Shown here: positions 23,731-33,138 of the stretch, in pieces
How positions within the stretch are numbered: the first letter of the stretch is position 1
Layout: each line of letters begins with the position of its first letter
From: Paucibacter sp. KBW04
GTDB taxonomy: Bacteria > Pseudomonadota > Gammaproteobacteria > Burkholderiales > Burkholderiaceae_C
Direction: 5' to 3'
NCBI RefSeq assembly: GCF_003852425.1
Contig: NZ_QAJN01000002.1
Location: forward strand, 290,787 to 354,786
Length of the DNA stretch: 64,000 nt
Translations under genes and position numbers: made by a program
Notes under the pieces: model-generated
The model's input: only the letters and a program-made list of their open reading frames with translations
Databases searched by the model: none
Told to the model about the DNA's origin: nothing

Positions 23731-25878
23731 TTAAAGCTGGGCGACAAAAAGCTTCTTGATCACCCAGTCTTTGAGCCCCAGCTTGCCGTCCAGACCCAGA
23801 CGCTGCAGATAGGCGGCCGGCGCTTGGCGCTGGCTCAGCAGGCTGCGCAGGAGGGTTCCACGCGAGGCCCAGGGCTTGTCGGCAATGGCCTTGAGCTGCT
23901 TGAGGGCGCGGGCCATCTTCAGCTCGTCGGCATCGAGGTCGGTGCCAAAAGGGTAGTCGGGCAGCTGGCCAGAGCGGCGCCAAGGGCTCAGCACCTCGCT
24001 CAGATGCTGGGGCAGATTGCGGCGGCAGTGCGCGGGCAGCTGGTAGCCCGGCTCCAGCTTGCCATGGGCCTGGGCGGCGCGGATCAGCTCGGCCTGGAAG
24101 CGGCTGTCGGCAATCGCCAGCAGGCGTTTGATGACCTCGCTATCGGATTGGCCGCGCAGATCGGCCACACCGTACTCGGTGATGACGATGTCGCGCAGAT
24201 GGCGCGGGATGGTCACATGGCCGTAGTTCCAAACGATATTGCTGCGCAGATGGCCGTGGTTGGTATAGCAAGAGCGCAGCAGCAGGATGGAACGCGCATC
24301 CGGCAAGGCATGGGCTTGCGCCACAAAGTTGTACTGCCCGCCCACGCCTGAGACCAGCTGCTGAGACTCCAGTGCGTCCGAGGCGGCCGCGCCCAGCAAC
24401 GTCATCTTCATGGTGGTGTTGATGAAGCGGGCCTTGACGCGCTGGGCGCGCTTGAGCGCCTCGCTCCCCAAGCCATCGTCGAAGATCTCGTTGACGTGGG
24501 AGATGCGCGTCATGGCGATGCGCTCACGCAAGGCCTCGGGCATCTCGCGCAGGCGTTGGTAAAAATCGCGCGGCCCGAGGAAGAAGCCGCCGTGCAACAC
24601 AGCCGCGCGCCGCCAGCGCTCGCCCAGCAGATGCTGGGCGATGCAGGCCTGGCTGGTGGGCGCAAGCAAATCATTGGCGCAGCGGATCTCGCCGCGGCAA
24701 AGCTCGCCGCCCTGCAAGCTCACATCGCTGCGGAGCAGGCCATGGTCTTGCAAATAGACCAGGTCGTGCGCCGACAGTGCGGCGCCCACACGGCCGCGCT
24801 GCAGCAGGCCCAGCAAGGCGTTCAAGTCCGGCGCATCGCCCAACAAGCCGATGCCGGCCAGCGCTTGCAAGTCGAGGTCTTCGAAGACCAGACGGCGCAC
24901 GATGCCCGCATCGATCAGGCGCAGAAAGCCGTTGACGAACATCTCGGAGCAGCCATACAGGCCTTGCTTGAAGGGCCCCAACTCGCGCCCCTGCAAGCCG
25001 GCCGGGCACAGGCCGCGTAGGATCTCGCCATAGGCCTCGGGCTGACGGTCGCGCAAGATCAAGGCCTGGGCGATGGCGTCGCCCAGGGAGCCGATGCCGA
25101 TCTGCAAAGTGCCGCCATCGGGCACCAGGCTGGAGGCATGCAGGCCGATGGCGTAGTCCGCGCTGCCCACGGCTGAATTGGGCGGCGCGAATACCGCATG
25201 GCTGCAGCCCGGCGCGTCCAGTACCAGGTCGAAGAAGCCATCGCTGGCTTCGGCCGCGCCGCCCATAAAGGGCAGCTGCTCATTGACCATGGCCACGGCA
25301 AGCAGGGGCCGGCCCTGCGCCCGCAGGCCTTCGACCAGATCAAAGCTCAGCTCCGGGTTGCAGGACAGGGACAGACGCTTAGGCGCGCCCGCCTGCAGCG
25401 GCGCGGCCGGCGCCACCGCCTGCATGATCAGGTTGACGCCCTGGATCATCATGTCGCGCACGACAAAGCTGTAATTGGTGCAGACGTAATGCTGCTGAGC
25501 CTGTGCATTACCCAGGTAGTCGCCGGTCTTGAAAAAAAACTCGTGCACGGCGACGTTGGCAGGCAAGAGACCGGCGCGCGCGTCCTTGACGTAGTCCAGA
25601 TCGGGATAGTCCTCGAACACCCGGTCCAGCAAAGGCTTGAGGAAGTTGCGCTCCAGCGCTGACTTGCCCACCGGTCGCTCCAGCGACAAGGCCGTCATCA
25701 GGCGCAGGCGGCGCTCCGGCATGGCCTTGATTCGCCGGTAGAGCGCATTCACCAGCGGATTGGGCTTGCCAATGCCCAGTGGAATGGCCAGCACGATCTC
25801 GCCCTGGACCCGGGCCAGAACCTCGTCCACGACGCGGTCCATCTGGCCCAGCCAGACACTGCTCTTGCTTTGCGGCAT
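23731..25878 (-). CDS. Acetyl-CoA hydrolase/transferase family protein
   Basis: 715 residues from the ATG at 25878, which follows an AAGGGG ribosome site; the ATG at 25941 adds only a basic stretch. It has the two CoA-transferase-like halves: VLAIPLGIGKPNPLVNALYRR near the N-terminus and, in the C-terminal domain, SGVGGQYNFVAQAHALPDAR, the GVGG(Q/A)xDF-type CoA-binding loop, then YGVADLRGQSDSEV. It is longer than the ~430-500 residues of 4-hydroxybutyrate or acetyl-CoA transferases, with extra sequence at the C-terminus. Likely action: moving CoA between acyl groups or hydrolysing acyl-CoA in the cytosol. It is convergent with the VOC gene and monocistronic. Confidence 0.87.
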   Translation of the reverse strand: MPQSKSSVWLGQMDRVVDEVLARVQGEIVLAIPLGIGKPNPLVNALYRRIKAMPERRLRLMTALSLERPVGKSALERNFLKPLLDRVFEDYPDLDYVKDARAGLLPANVAVHEFFFKTGDYLGNAQAQQHYVCTNYSFVVRDMMIQGVNLIMQAVAPAAPLQAGAPKRLSLSCNPELSFDLVEGLRAQGRPLLAVAMVNEQLPFMGGAAEASDGFFDLVLDAPGCSHAVFAPPNSAVGSADYAIGLHASSLVPDGGTLQIGIGSLGDAIAQALILRDRQPEAYGEILRGLCPAGLQGRELGPFKQGLYGCSEMFVNGFLRLIDAGIVRRLVFEDLDLQALAGIGLLGDAPDLNALLGLLQRGRVGAALSAHDLVYLQDHGLLRSDVSLQGGELCRGEIRCANDLLAPTSQACIAQHLLGERWRRAAVLHGGFFLGPRDFYQRLREMPEALRERIAMTRISHVNEIFDDGLGSEALKRAQRVKARFINTTMKMTLLGAAASDALESQQLVSGVGGQYNFVAQAHALPDARSILLLRSCYTNHGHLRSNIVWNYGHVTIPRHLRDIVITEYGVADLRGQSDSEVIKRLLAIADSRFQAELIRAAQAHGKLEPGYQLPAHCRRNLPQHLSEVLSPWRRSGQLPDYPFGTDLDADELKMARALKQLKAIADKPWASRGTLLRSLLSQRQAPAAYLQRLGLDGKLGLKDWVIKKLFVAQL

Positions 25879-26058
25879 CGCGCTTGTCCCCTTCAACTTC
25901 TTTTTTCTTGTGGGGCGCGCATGCCTCGCCCCTGCCAACACTGCCTATTCAAGCCGCCATTGCATCACCAAACGCGTGTCTGGCAAACGAGTCGGCAAAC
26001 CTTGACAAAGCAGAGTTGGGCTGTCAAGCAGGGGCGCTCGACGCGGGCAAACCTTGTT

Positions 26059-27858
26059 TCACTCCGGCTTGGCGGGTGCGGCAAACCAAGCACTCTTGGG
26101 CACAAACTTAGGCTCGGCCGGATCGCCCAGATAGTGCGGCGACATGATCTGGACACCGTACTCGTTGAACACATCCTGGATATTGGCGTGCAGATTGCTC
26201 AAGACCACGGCGCGTGAACGCGGCTCGCTAGGAATGGCCTGACAAACCAAGCGGTACTCAGGGTAGAAATCTGACAAGGCGGTCTGAAACACCTGCGGCT
26301 TAGGGCTGGCCAACACCCCTTGGGTTCGGCGCGCGCCCTCCTCCAGCATGGCCTCCACCTGACGCCAAGGCGTGTCGTAGCCGATGGTGACCGTGGTGTC
26401 CACAATAAAGCCGGGGCCGCGCACGGTGCGCGAGTAATTCTTGGTCACCGTGCTGAGCACCAGCGAGTTCGGCAGGGTGAGCTCCTCACCCAAACCGGTG
26501 CGGATGCGGGTGGTGAACATGCCCAGCTCGGTCACCGTGCCCTCGTGATCGGCGATGCGCACGAACTCACCTACGCGTATGGTGCGAGAGAACATCAGAA
26601 TCATGCCGCTGGCACCTTGACCCACGATGCTGGAGGCCCCCAGCGAGATCATCAAGCCCAGCAGCACCGACAAGCCTTTGAAGGCCTCGCTGCCCGAACC
26701 GGGCAGATAGGGGTAGGCCATCACCAGGGCGAACAGCCAGATGCCGATGCTGACGATGCGCCGCGTGGCGCGCACCGTGTCTTGATCCAGCCAACCAAGC
26801 ACGGCCTCGCCACGTTCGACGCGGTCAAACACCGGGCTCAGGATGTTGATGACCGCCCGGGCAAGCGCGAAGATCACCAGGGCAACGAAGAGATCGGGAA
26901 TGGCCCGCAGCACGCCGCCGCCTATGCGCCAAACCACTTGAATCAGGTAAGCGCTGAGTTGCTCACCCCAGGGCCGGGTGTAGGGAAACTGGCTCAAACA
27001 GAAGCTGAGCCATTGATAGCTCAGCAAAGCCAGAATCGTCCAGCTGCTCAGGCGTACCAGCACATGAGTGAGGGTCAGCAGCTTGTCTCGCTGCAGGAGT
27101 TGAATACCGGCCAGCACCAGACCCGCCGTCGTTTTGCTGATGAGGGCGGCCAGACGCGCACTCACCACGTCGCGACCACGCAGCAGCAAAGCAATGGCGA
27201 CGCCAAACACCAGCGTGGCAAGCACAACGGCAACAGCCGCATGCCAAAGTCTTGCGCCGTCCCGGCTCTCACGCGTCTCGGCGACCAAGCGTTCAATCTG
27301 TTGCTTGGCGGCGGCGGCGGCCTGATCCAGGGTCTGCCTTTGATCCAGGTCCACATCGTCCGGGGTCAGGATGAACGCCATCTGCCCGTCCACCATCAAG
27401 ACCCGATTGGGGGCCTCGACTCTCACCGTCACCACACCACGTTCCACCCGGGCCAGAATCTCATTCATCACCAGCTGGGCCCGGCGCGCGCGGTCGCTGG
27501 GCACCGAACCCATATGAGCGCCTCGGAAGGTCGCCAGCTGACGATTGAGCACCATGACCGATACACCCGGGACATCTGCCGTCGGCGACGCCACAAGATT
27601 GGCTCGCGAGGCTTCAACAGCAGGGCCTGATGCGTCGGCGGCGCTGGCCGCTTGAACCGCCTCAGCCGCGCGGCCTTGTGCCAAGGCTTGGGGCGCCCAT
27701 CCCGGCAGGCCACTCAAACAAAGCAGGACAAGCAGGGCCAAACAGCGGCCAAGCAGCCTTTGTTGAAGTTCTTTGCTTGCCTGTGTGATGGGGCTGCTGT
27801 GCATGCTGAAGTTGTGCTGAAAGTAGGAACAAATGGTGGGCAAGAAGATGCCAGGCAT
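26059..27858 (-). CDS. MscS-family mechanosensitive ion channel
   Basis: 599 residues from the ATG at 27858; an ATG at 27804 would give 581 residues and a cleaner signal peptide (LLGRCLALLVLLCLSGLPG). A periplasmic N-terminal region is followed by several membrane segments from roughly residue 205. The MscS core includes LMISLGASSIVGQGASGMIL (pore helix) and GEFVRIADHEGTVTELGMF (beta domain). The C-terminal domain ends FVPKSAWFAAPAKPE. Such channels open under membrane tension to release solutes during osmotic downshock. The gene is divergent from the amidohydrolase gene. Confidence 0.88.
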   Translation of the reverse strand: MPGIFLPTICSYFQHNFSMHSSPITQASKELQQRLLGRCLALLVLLCLSGLPGWAPQALAQGRAAEAVQAASAADASGPAVEASRANLVASPTADVPGVSVMVLNRQLATFRGAHMGSVPSDRARRAQLVMNEILARVERGVVTVRVEAPNRVLMVDGQMAFILTPDDVDLDQRQTLDQAAAAAKQQIERLVAETRESRDGARLWHAAVAVVLATLVFGVAIALLLRGRDVVSARLAALISKTTAGLVLAGIQLLQRDKLLTLTHVLVRLSSWTILALLSYQWLSFCLSQFPYTRPWGEQLSAYLIQVVWRIGGGVLRAIPDLFVALVIFALARAVINILSPVFDRVERGEAVLGWLDQDTVRATRRIVSIGIWLFALVMAYPYLPGSGSEAFKGLSVLLGLMISLGASSIVGQGASGMILMFSRTIRVGEFVRIADHEGTVTELGMFTTRIRTGLGEELTLPNSLVLSTVTKNYSRTVRGPGFIVDTTVTIGYDTPWRQVEAMLEEGARRTQGVLASPKPQVFQTALSDFYPEYRLVCQAIPSEPRSRAVVLSNLHANIQDVFNEYGVQIMSPHYLGDPAEPKFVPKSAWFAAPAKPE

Positions 27859-28154
27859 ATGCCGCCGGGCACGTGCCGCCAGACCGAGGGCTGACCGGCC
27901 CGCATTTCAGAAAATGCGCGGCGCATCATCGCAGGGATGTCAGCGCTTACGCAGCAGCAGAGCGGTCAAATAATCCCCAAACATCGAACCCATCAAAGTT
28001 ATTTGATCAATATCAAGCCGACCCAGTTTGATCATCTTGCTGTAGTGATAGACCCCTAGAATTTCACAGCCACGCAGCCTCCACCTCCCCTGCGCCAGCC
28101 AAGTTCTGATGAAAAACCTTGCAATTGTCCAGTTGCAATCTTGGAAAGAGATCT
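27859..28154. other. 296-bp divergent intergenic region
   Basis: No credible gene. It is more AT-rich than its surroundings, which suits promoters for the divergent mechanosensitive channel and amidohydrolase. The only clear element is the FNR/ANR-type box at 28003-28016. A second half-like stretch, TTTGATCATCTTG, follows it at about 28027. Confidence 0.6.
28003..28016. promoter_or_regulatory. FNR/ANR-type binding site (perfect TTGAT-N4-ATCAA)
   Basis: TTGATCAATATCAA matches the FNR/ANR/CRP-family anaerobic consensus in all ten fixed bases. Its centre is about 145 bp before the amidohydrolase start; with a -41.5 placement transcription would begin near 28051, giving a ~100-base leader. It could also act on the divergent channel gene. 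Confidence 0.6.
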
Positions 28155-30011
28155 ATGAAAGTCGCATTCAGTTCGATGACTATCGCCACGAGTTTGCTTT
28201 GCGCGGGTGCCGCTGCTGCGGCCACACCAGCGGCTGACACGATCTATCTGGGTGGAGACATCGTCACCATCAACGAGTTGCAACCTGCGGCGCAGGCCGT
28301 GGCCGTGAGCAAGGGCCGCATCCTCAAGGTCGGTGACAAGGACGAGATCCTCAAGCTCAAGGGCAGCAAAACGCGCGTGGTGGATCTGAAGGGGCAAACC
28401 ATGCTGCCCGGCTTCATCGATGGTCACGGCCATATCTTCAATGTCGGCTTTCAAGCGGCATCGGCGAATGTCTTGCCCGCACCCGATGGCGTGGTCAACG
28501 ACATTCCGACGCTGGTGAAGACGCTACGCGAGACCCAAAGCAACCCCGTCACCCAAAAGCTGGGCTTCATCATCGGCTTTGGCTATGACGACTCACAACT
28601 GGCCGAGCAGCGCCATCCGACCCGCGACGAGCTGGACCAAGTCTCCAAAGATGTGCCGGTGCTGATCATTCATCAGAGCGGACACCTGGGCGCAGTCAAT
28701 AGCAAGGCCTTGGCTCTGTTCAAGCTCGACAAGGACAGCAAGAACCCGGCCGGTGGCACCATCCGCCGCCGTGAAGGCTCGCAAGAGCCCAATGGCGTGC
28801 TGGAAGAAAACGCCTTGTTTGGCCTGCTCTTCCCCTTGATGGGCAAGCTGGGGGATGCCGAGAACCAAGCCATGGTCAAGGCCGGCCAGGAGCTGTACCT
28901 GAAGTTCGGCTACACCACCGCACAAGAAGGGCGGGCCACCGGTGCTGCCATCAAGACCTTCGGTCAATCTGCCCAGAAGGGCGATCTGAAGATCGATGTG
29001 GTCGCTTATGCGGACATGGCTTCGTCCGAGGCCTCGATGAACAGCCCCTGGGCCTCGCGCAGCTACAAAAACCACTTCCGCATCGGCGGCGTCAAGCTCA
29101 ATCTGGACGGCTCCCCTCAAGGCAAGACCGCCTGGCTGACCAAGCCCTACTTCAAGGTGCCCGAGGGCCAGCCCGCCGATTACGCGGGTTACCCGACCTT
29201 CAAGCAAGACGCTCAACTGGACGGCATGGTGGAGCGCGCCTTCAGCAAGGGCTGGCAGGTGCTGGCCCATGTCAACGGTGACGCCGCCATCGACCAATAC
29301 ATCGGCGCCGTGCGCAAGGCCGAGGAAAAGCTAGGCCGCGCCGATCGGCGCGCCGTGGCCATCCACGCCCAGACCGCGCGACTGGATCAGGTGCAGGCCT
29401 TCCACGACCTCGGCATCATGCCCTCCTTCTTCCCCATGCACACCTTCTACTGGGGCGACTGGCACCGTGACTCGGTGCTCGGCAACGAGCGCGCGCAAAA
29501 CATCTCGCCCACCGGTTGGGCGATGGAGCGCGGCATGATTTTCAGCTCCCACCATGACGCCCCGGTGGCCCTGCCCAGCTCGATCCGCGTGCTCTCGGCC
29601 ACCGTCAACCGCAGCACCCGCACGGGCAAGGTCTTGGGCCCCGAGCACCGCGTGACGCCGCTGGTCGGCCTCAAGGCCTTGACCCTGTGGGCCGCCTACC
29701 AGTACTTCGAGGAAAAGGACAAGGGCTCGATCGAGGTCGGCAAGCTGGCAGACTTCACCTTGCTGGACAAAAACCCGCTGAAGATTCCGCGTGAGCAACT
29801 GGCCGATCTGGTCGTGACCGGCGCCATCAAGCAGGACAAGCAGGTCTACGAGCTGAAGGCCCAGACGCAGGCGCAAGGCCAAGACAAACTGAGTTGCGCA
29901 AACTCTGACCGCTGCCTGGCCTCTGCCGCCCGCAGCCTGAGCTTGGCGGGCCTGATCCATGCGCACGACCACGATGAGGCAGGCGGCGACGAGCACTCGC
30001 ACGCCCACTAA
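28155..30011 (+). CDS. Exported amidohydrolase (amidohydrolase family 3, NfdA-like)
   Basis: 618 residues from the ATG at 28155, preceded by GAAAGAGA. A Sec signal (TIATSLLCAGAAAAA) puts it in the periplasm, unusual for this mostly cytosolic group. Metal motif GFIDGHGHIF is the usual HxH of the family; HVNGDAAIDQYIGAV and FSSHHDAPVALPSS supply further ligands, and GSIEVGKLADFTLLDKNP is the typical composite-domain end. The family removes N-formyl or other amide groups. The C-terminus carries an extra Cys-containing segment and a His-rich tail (HAHDHDEAGGDEHSHAH), probably metal-binding. It lies behind an FNR-type box and is followed by a strong terminator. The substrate is unknown. Confidence 0.86.
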   Translation: MKVAFSSMTIATSLLCAGAAAAATPAADTIYLGGDIVTINELQPAAQAVAVSKGRILKVGDKDEILKLKGSKTRVVDLKGQTMLPGFIDGHGHIFNVGFQAASANVLPAPDGVVNDIPTLVKTLRETQSNPVTQKLGFIIGFGYDDSQLAEQRHPTRDELDQVSKDVPVLIIHQSGHLGAVNSKALALFKLDKDSKNPAGGTIRRREGSQEPNGVLEENALFGLLFPLMGKLGDAENQAMVKAGQELYLKFGYTTAQEGRATGAAIKTFGQSAQKGDLKIDVVAYADMASSEASMNSPWASRSYKNHFRIGGVKLNLDGSPQGKTAWLTKPYFKVPEGQPADYAGYPTFKQDAQLDGMVERAFSKGWQVLAHVNGDAAIDQYIGAVRKAEEKLGRADRRAVAIHAQTARLDQVQAFHDLGIMPSFFPMHTFYWGDWHRDSVLGNERAQNISPTGWAMERGMIFSSHHDAPVALPSSIRVLSATVNRSTRTGKVLGPEHRVTPLVGLKALTLWAAYQYFEEKDKGSIEVGKLADFTLLDKNPLKIPREQLADLVVTGAIKQDKQVYELKAQTQAQGQDKLSCANSDRCLASAARSLSLAGLIHAHDHDEAGGDEHSHAH

Positions 30012-30030
30012 TCTTCATCTTCATCATCGA

Positions 30031-30060
30031 CGACGCCGAATCTTCGGCGTCGTTTTTTTT
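30031..30060 (+). terminator. Rho-independent terminator after amidohydrolase gene
   Basis: CGACGCCGAA (30031-30040) pairs perfectly with TTCGGCGTCG (30043-30052) around a 2-base TC loop (effectively larger), followed by eight T. Confidence 0.93.
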
Positions 30061-30076
30061 AACGCTGCCCCGATCC

Positions 30077-30886
30077 ATGACTTCATTCAAACTCAAGCGC
30101 GCCGCCATGTTCGTCGCCGCCCTGCCCACACTTCTGAGCCATGCGGCCCAAGCCCAAAGTGCGGACGATCTGGCCAAGGCCACCGCCAATCCGGTCGCCG
30201 ACCTGATCTCCCTGCCCTTTCAAAGCAACTGGGATCGCAAGGTCGGCGTTGAGGGCAACACGCAGTACACCCTCAATGTGCAGCCCGTGATTCCGGTGAA
30301 GGTGAACGCCGACTGGAACCTGATCACCCGCACCATCGTGCCCCTGGTGAACCAGCCTGCTCTGGCAGTCGGCCAAGACAGCACCTGGGGCCTGGGCGAT
30401 GTCGTCGCCTCGCAGTTTTTCTCGCCCGCGAAAACCGGCGCCTTCATTTGGGGCGCGGGGACGGTCTTCATGCTGCCGACGGCCAGCAAGGACAGGCTGG
30501 GCACGGGCAAATGGTCGGCCGGCCCCACCGGCGTCGTGCTGGTGCAAACCGGGCCCTGGACCTATGGTGGCTTGGCCAATCACCTGCGCTCCTTCGCCGG
30601 TGACAAATCCCGCGGCACCGTGCAGGCCACATTCCTGAACCCCTTCGTCAGCTACAGCCTGGGTCAAGGTTGGACGACCACCCTGTCGCCCGAATACACC
30701 TACAACTGGGAAGCCCCCTCGGGCCAGCGAGAAACCTTTCCGGTAGCGGCCATGATTTCCAAAGTCACCGTCGTGGGCAAACAGCCCATCAGCGTGGCCC
30801 TGGGTTACAAGCATTTTGTCAAAGCGCCCAACGATCAACTCGACAGCGGCTTCCGTTTCGCCGTGAGTTTTCTGTTCCCCAAGTAA
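30077..30886 (+). CDS. Outer membrane channel-like protein (phenol-degradation MetA / neuromedin-U-like 'transporter' family)
   Basis: 269 residues with a signal peptide (AAMFVAALPTLLSHAAQAQS). The mature part is made of amphipathic beta-strands: YTLNVQPVIPVKVNADWNLI, AGTVFMLPTASKDRLGTG, WTTTLSPEYTYNWEAPSG and a final strand SGFRFAVSFLFPK. This pattern matches the family often annotated 'transporter' or 'neuromedin U', thought to be outer membrane barrels. It sits between the exported amidohydrolase and the DUF1254 protein but has its own start after the terminator. The transported compound is unknown. Confidence 0.75.
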   Translation: MTSFKLKRAAMFVAALPTLLSHAAQAQSADDLAKATANPVADLISLPFQSNWDRKVGVEGNTQYTLNVQPVIPVKVNADWNLITRTIVPLVNQPALAVGQDSTWGLGDVVASQFFSPAKTGAFIWGAGTVFMLPTASKDRLGTGKWSAGPTGVVLVQTGPWTYGGLANHLRSFAGDKSRGTVQATFLNPFVSYSLGQGWTTTLSPEYTYNWEAPSGQRETFPVAAMISKVTVVGKQPISVALGYKHFVKAPNDQLDSGFRFAVSFLFPK

Positions 30887-31030
30887 GGACCTCGGCCAGG
30901 TCCGGCGCTGAACCCAGTTGATGGCAGCGCTGGATGCCAAGTCGCTTGGGTCTGGCACTCGCTGGCTTTGAACGACCGGCTTTGATTGCGTCGCAGCGCC
31001 AAAACAAGCTCAATCAAGGGAGATTGAATC

Positions 31031-32452
31031 ATGAGCATTCTTGGACAATTGAAGCGCGGTTTGCAAGGCCTCGGCCTGGCCACCGCCGCATTGCTAACTC
31101 TGCATTCGTATGCAGCCCCGGCCACAAAGCCCGCGGCCGACTGGCGCGAGATGAACGCCTACACCCTGGGCGTGCAAGCCTATATCTATGCCTTCCCCTG
31201 GTCCTACTTTCCCGAGGAGCGCTGGAAGCGCAGCGCCGATGTAGACCGCCAAGCCAATGTGCTGCGTCACTTCCGTGAGCTCAAAGATGCCAGCCATCTG
31301 GACGGCGGCTCGCCGAACAACGACACGCTGTATTCACGCGCCTGGATCTATACCAATGAGGAGCCGGTGATCCTGTCGGTGCCCGCCATTCCTGACCGTT
31401 ATCACTCGGTTGAGTTGGTGGATTTCCGCGGCGATAACTTCGCCTACGTCGGCAGGCGCAGCACCGGCGACGAGGCTGGCCATTTCGCCATCGTCGGCCC
31501 GGGCTGGAAAGGGACTTTGCCCGCCGGCGTGACCCTCTTGCCCGCATCGAGCACGAGCTGGTCCTTCGCCCAAGTCCGTACCTACGTCAAGGACGCCACC
31601 GACCTGCCGGCCGCGCGGGCCATCCAGGACGGCTACAAGCTGACCCCGCTCTCGCAATGGCTGAACGCCAGCGCCAAGCCGGCCAAGGCCCCCGAGATTT
31701 GGCACCCCTTGGATCGCAAGGCCGATCCCTTGAACGAATGGCGGACCATCAATCGCGCCTTGCTTGAGTTCCCCACCGATGCGATTGACGCGGACCTGCT
31801 GCGCTCCTTCGCAAGCATTGGCGTCGGCCCTGGCCTGGATATCGATGGCCTGGATGCCAGCACCCGGCGCGGCCTGGCAAGGGCGGCCGTCGATGGCCGA
31901 AAAATCATCTTCGGCGGCTTCGCCGGTGGCTATGGCCAGACCCAGATCAATGGCTGGAACTATCCGCCCAAGCAAACCGGCCGGATGACCCAGTCGCGCG
32001 ACTGGCTGTTGCGCGCGATTCAACCGGCGGTCGGATTCATTGCCAACGATCCCGTCGAAGCGACCTATCTGAATGTCTCGGTGGACGGCGAGGGCAAGCC
32101 TCTCTCGGGAAAGAATCGCTACGTGATCCACTTCGCGCCCGGCGCCCAGCCCAAGGTCAAGGCCTTCTGGTCCATCACGATGTACAACGACAAGACCAAT
32201 CTGGTGGCCAACTCGATCAATCGTTACTCGATTGGCGACCGCAGCGGCATGAAGCCCAATGCAGACGGCAGCCTGACGGTGTATTTGCAAAAGGATTCGC
32301 CCGAGGCCAGCAAGCGCAGCAACTGGCTGCCCACACCGGACGGCGCCTTCTTCCTGTTCTTGCGCGCCTATCTGCCCGAGGCCGATATCGTCAACCAGAC
32401 TTGGCAGCCGCCCAAGGTCACCAAGGTTGAGGCCGCAGCCAACAAGCCTTAA
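31031..32452 (+). CDS. Exported DUF1254/DUF1214 domain protein
   Basis: 473 residues. AGGGAG before the ATG; signal peptide ending near LHSYAAPA. Residues ~40-170 are DUF1254 (YTLGVQAYIYAFPWSYFPEE, NNDTLYSRAWIYTNEEPVIL, RYHSVELVDFRGDNFAYVG). The C-terminal third is DUF1214 (FAPGAQPKVKAFWSITMYN, DGAFFLFLRAYLPEADIVNQTWQPP). The fused pair is common in secreted proteobacterial proteins, with no agreed function. It follows the outer membrane protein by 144 bp and ends at a strong terminator, so 30077-32452 may form one transcript. Confidence 0.88.
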   Translation: MSILGQLKRGLQGLGLATAALLTLHSYAAPATKPAADWREMNAYTLGVQAYIYAFPWSYFPEERWKRSADVDRQANVLRHFRELKDASHLDGGSPNNDTLYSRAWIYTNEEPVILSVPAIPDRYHSVELVDFRGDNFAYVGRRSTGDEAGHFAIVGPGWKGTLPAGVTLLPASSTSWSFAQVRTYVKDATDLPAARAIQDGYKLTPLSQWLNASAKPAKAPEIWHPLDRKADPLNEWRTINRALLEFPTDAIDADLLRSFASIGVGPGLDIDGLDASTRRGLARAAVDGRKIIFGGFAGGYGQTQINGWNYPPKQTGRMTQSRDWLLRAIQPAVGFIANDPVEATYLNVSVDGEGKPLSGKNRYVIHFAPGAQPKVKAFWSITMYNDKTNLVANSINRYSIGDRSGMKPNADGSLTVYLQKDSPEASKRSNWLPTPDGAFFLFLRAYLPEADIVNQTWQPPKVTKVEAAANKP

Positions 32453-32481
32453 GGCCTCTCAATTTCAGCGCTTCGCTCAGC

Positions 32482-32518
32482 AATGCCCCTGACCCAGCCG
32501 GTCAGGGGCATTTTTTTT
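32482..32518 (+). terminator. Rho-independent terminator after DUF1254 gene
   Basis: AATGCCCCTGAC (32482-32493) pairs with GTCAGGGGCATT (32501-32512) around a 7-base loop and runs into eight T (32511-32518). It serves the plus strand; the convergent kynR gene ends just beyond. Confidence 0.93.
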
Positions 32519-32540
32519 GAGGCCGGCGACGGCGCGCGCC

Positions 32541-33023
32541 TCAGGCGGCCCGTCCGTCCGGAATCGGCATCCCCTCCAGCCCCTTGACCTCTTGCATGGA
32601 GAAACTGGTGCGCAGGCTTTTGACGCCGGGCAGGCGGCGCAGCTTGTGCTGCATCAGGGCGGAGTAGGCATCCAGGTCCTGGGCCACCACGATGAGCACA
32701 AAGTCCTCGGGGCCGGACACGCCGTGGCAGAGCACCACCTCGGGGATGTCGCGCACCGCGCGCTCGAAATCCAGAGAATGGTCTTCATCCTGGCTGTCGA
32801 TGCTGATGGTCACAAACGCCATCACGCCATAGCCCAGGGCGCGGCGATCCAGGCGGGCGGTGTAACCCGCAATCAAACCGGCATCTTCCAGACGCTTGAT
32901 GCGCCGCCAGCAAGGCGATTGAGACATGCCCGTCATCTGCGCCAGCTCCGAGGTGGTGAGCCGGGCGTTGTTTTGTAGCGCTTTCAACAAGGCACGGTCG
33001 GTCGCATCGATCTCAACTTGCAT
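32541..33023 (-). CDS. kynR: Lrp/AsnC-family regulator of kynurenine genes
   Basis: 160 residues. The helix-turn-helix (LTTSELAQMTGMSQSPCWRRIKRLEDAGLI) and the AsnC ligand-binding domain (GVMAFVTISIDSQDE, GPEDFVLIVVAQDLDAYSALM) are clear, and the length is normal for the family. Its gene is divergent from kynureninase with 148 bp between the starts, the arrangement known for KynR, which senses kynurenine and activates kyn genes in Pseudomonas and Burkholderia. The kynR name rests on that synteny plus family; it could be another Lrp-type regulator. Confidence 0.85.
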   Translation of the reverse strand: MQVEIDATDRALLKALQNNARLTTSELAQMTGMSQSPCWRRIKRLEDAGLIAGYTARLDRRALGYGVMAFVTISIDSQDEDHSLDFERAVRDIPEVVLCHGVSGPEDFVLIVVAQDLDAYSALMQHKLRRLPGVKSLRTSFSMQEVKGLEGMPIPDGRAA

Positions 33024-33130
33024 AAGAAATTCTCCAAAACCACTGTTTCAGGATCAATTTACCCCAAACAAAGGCTTGTAGGGTTAGCTCGGTGAAGATA
33101 AACGAAGTCAAAAACATAGACTGGCCTCGT

Positions 33131-33138
33131 TGTATACA
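33131..33138. promoter_or_regulatory. Single TGTATACA site before kynU
   Basis: An exact TGTATACA lies 34-41 bp before the kynU start. A weak partner, TCCGTACA (five of eight bases), sits 20 bp further on at 33151-33158. It may be a third FCD-regulator site or simply part of a -10 element. Confidence 0.35.
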
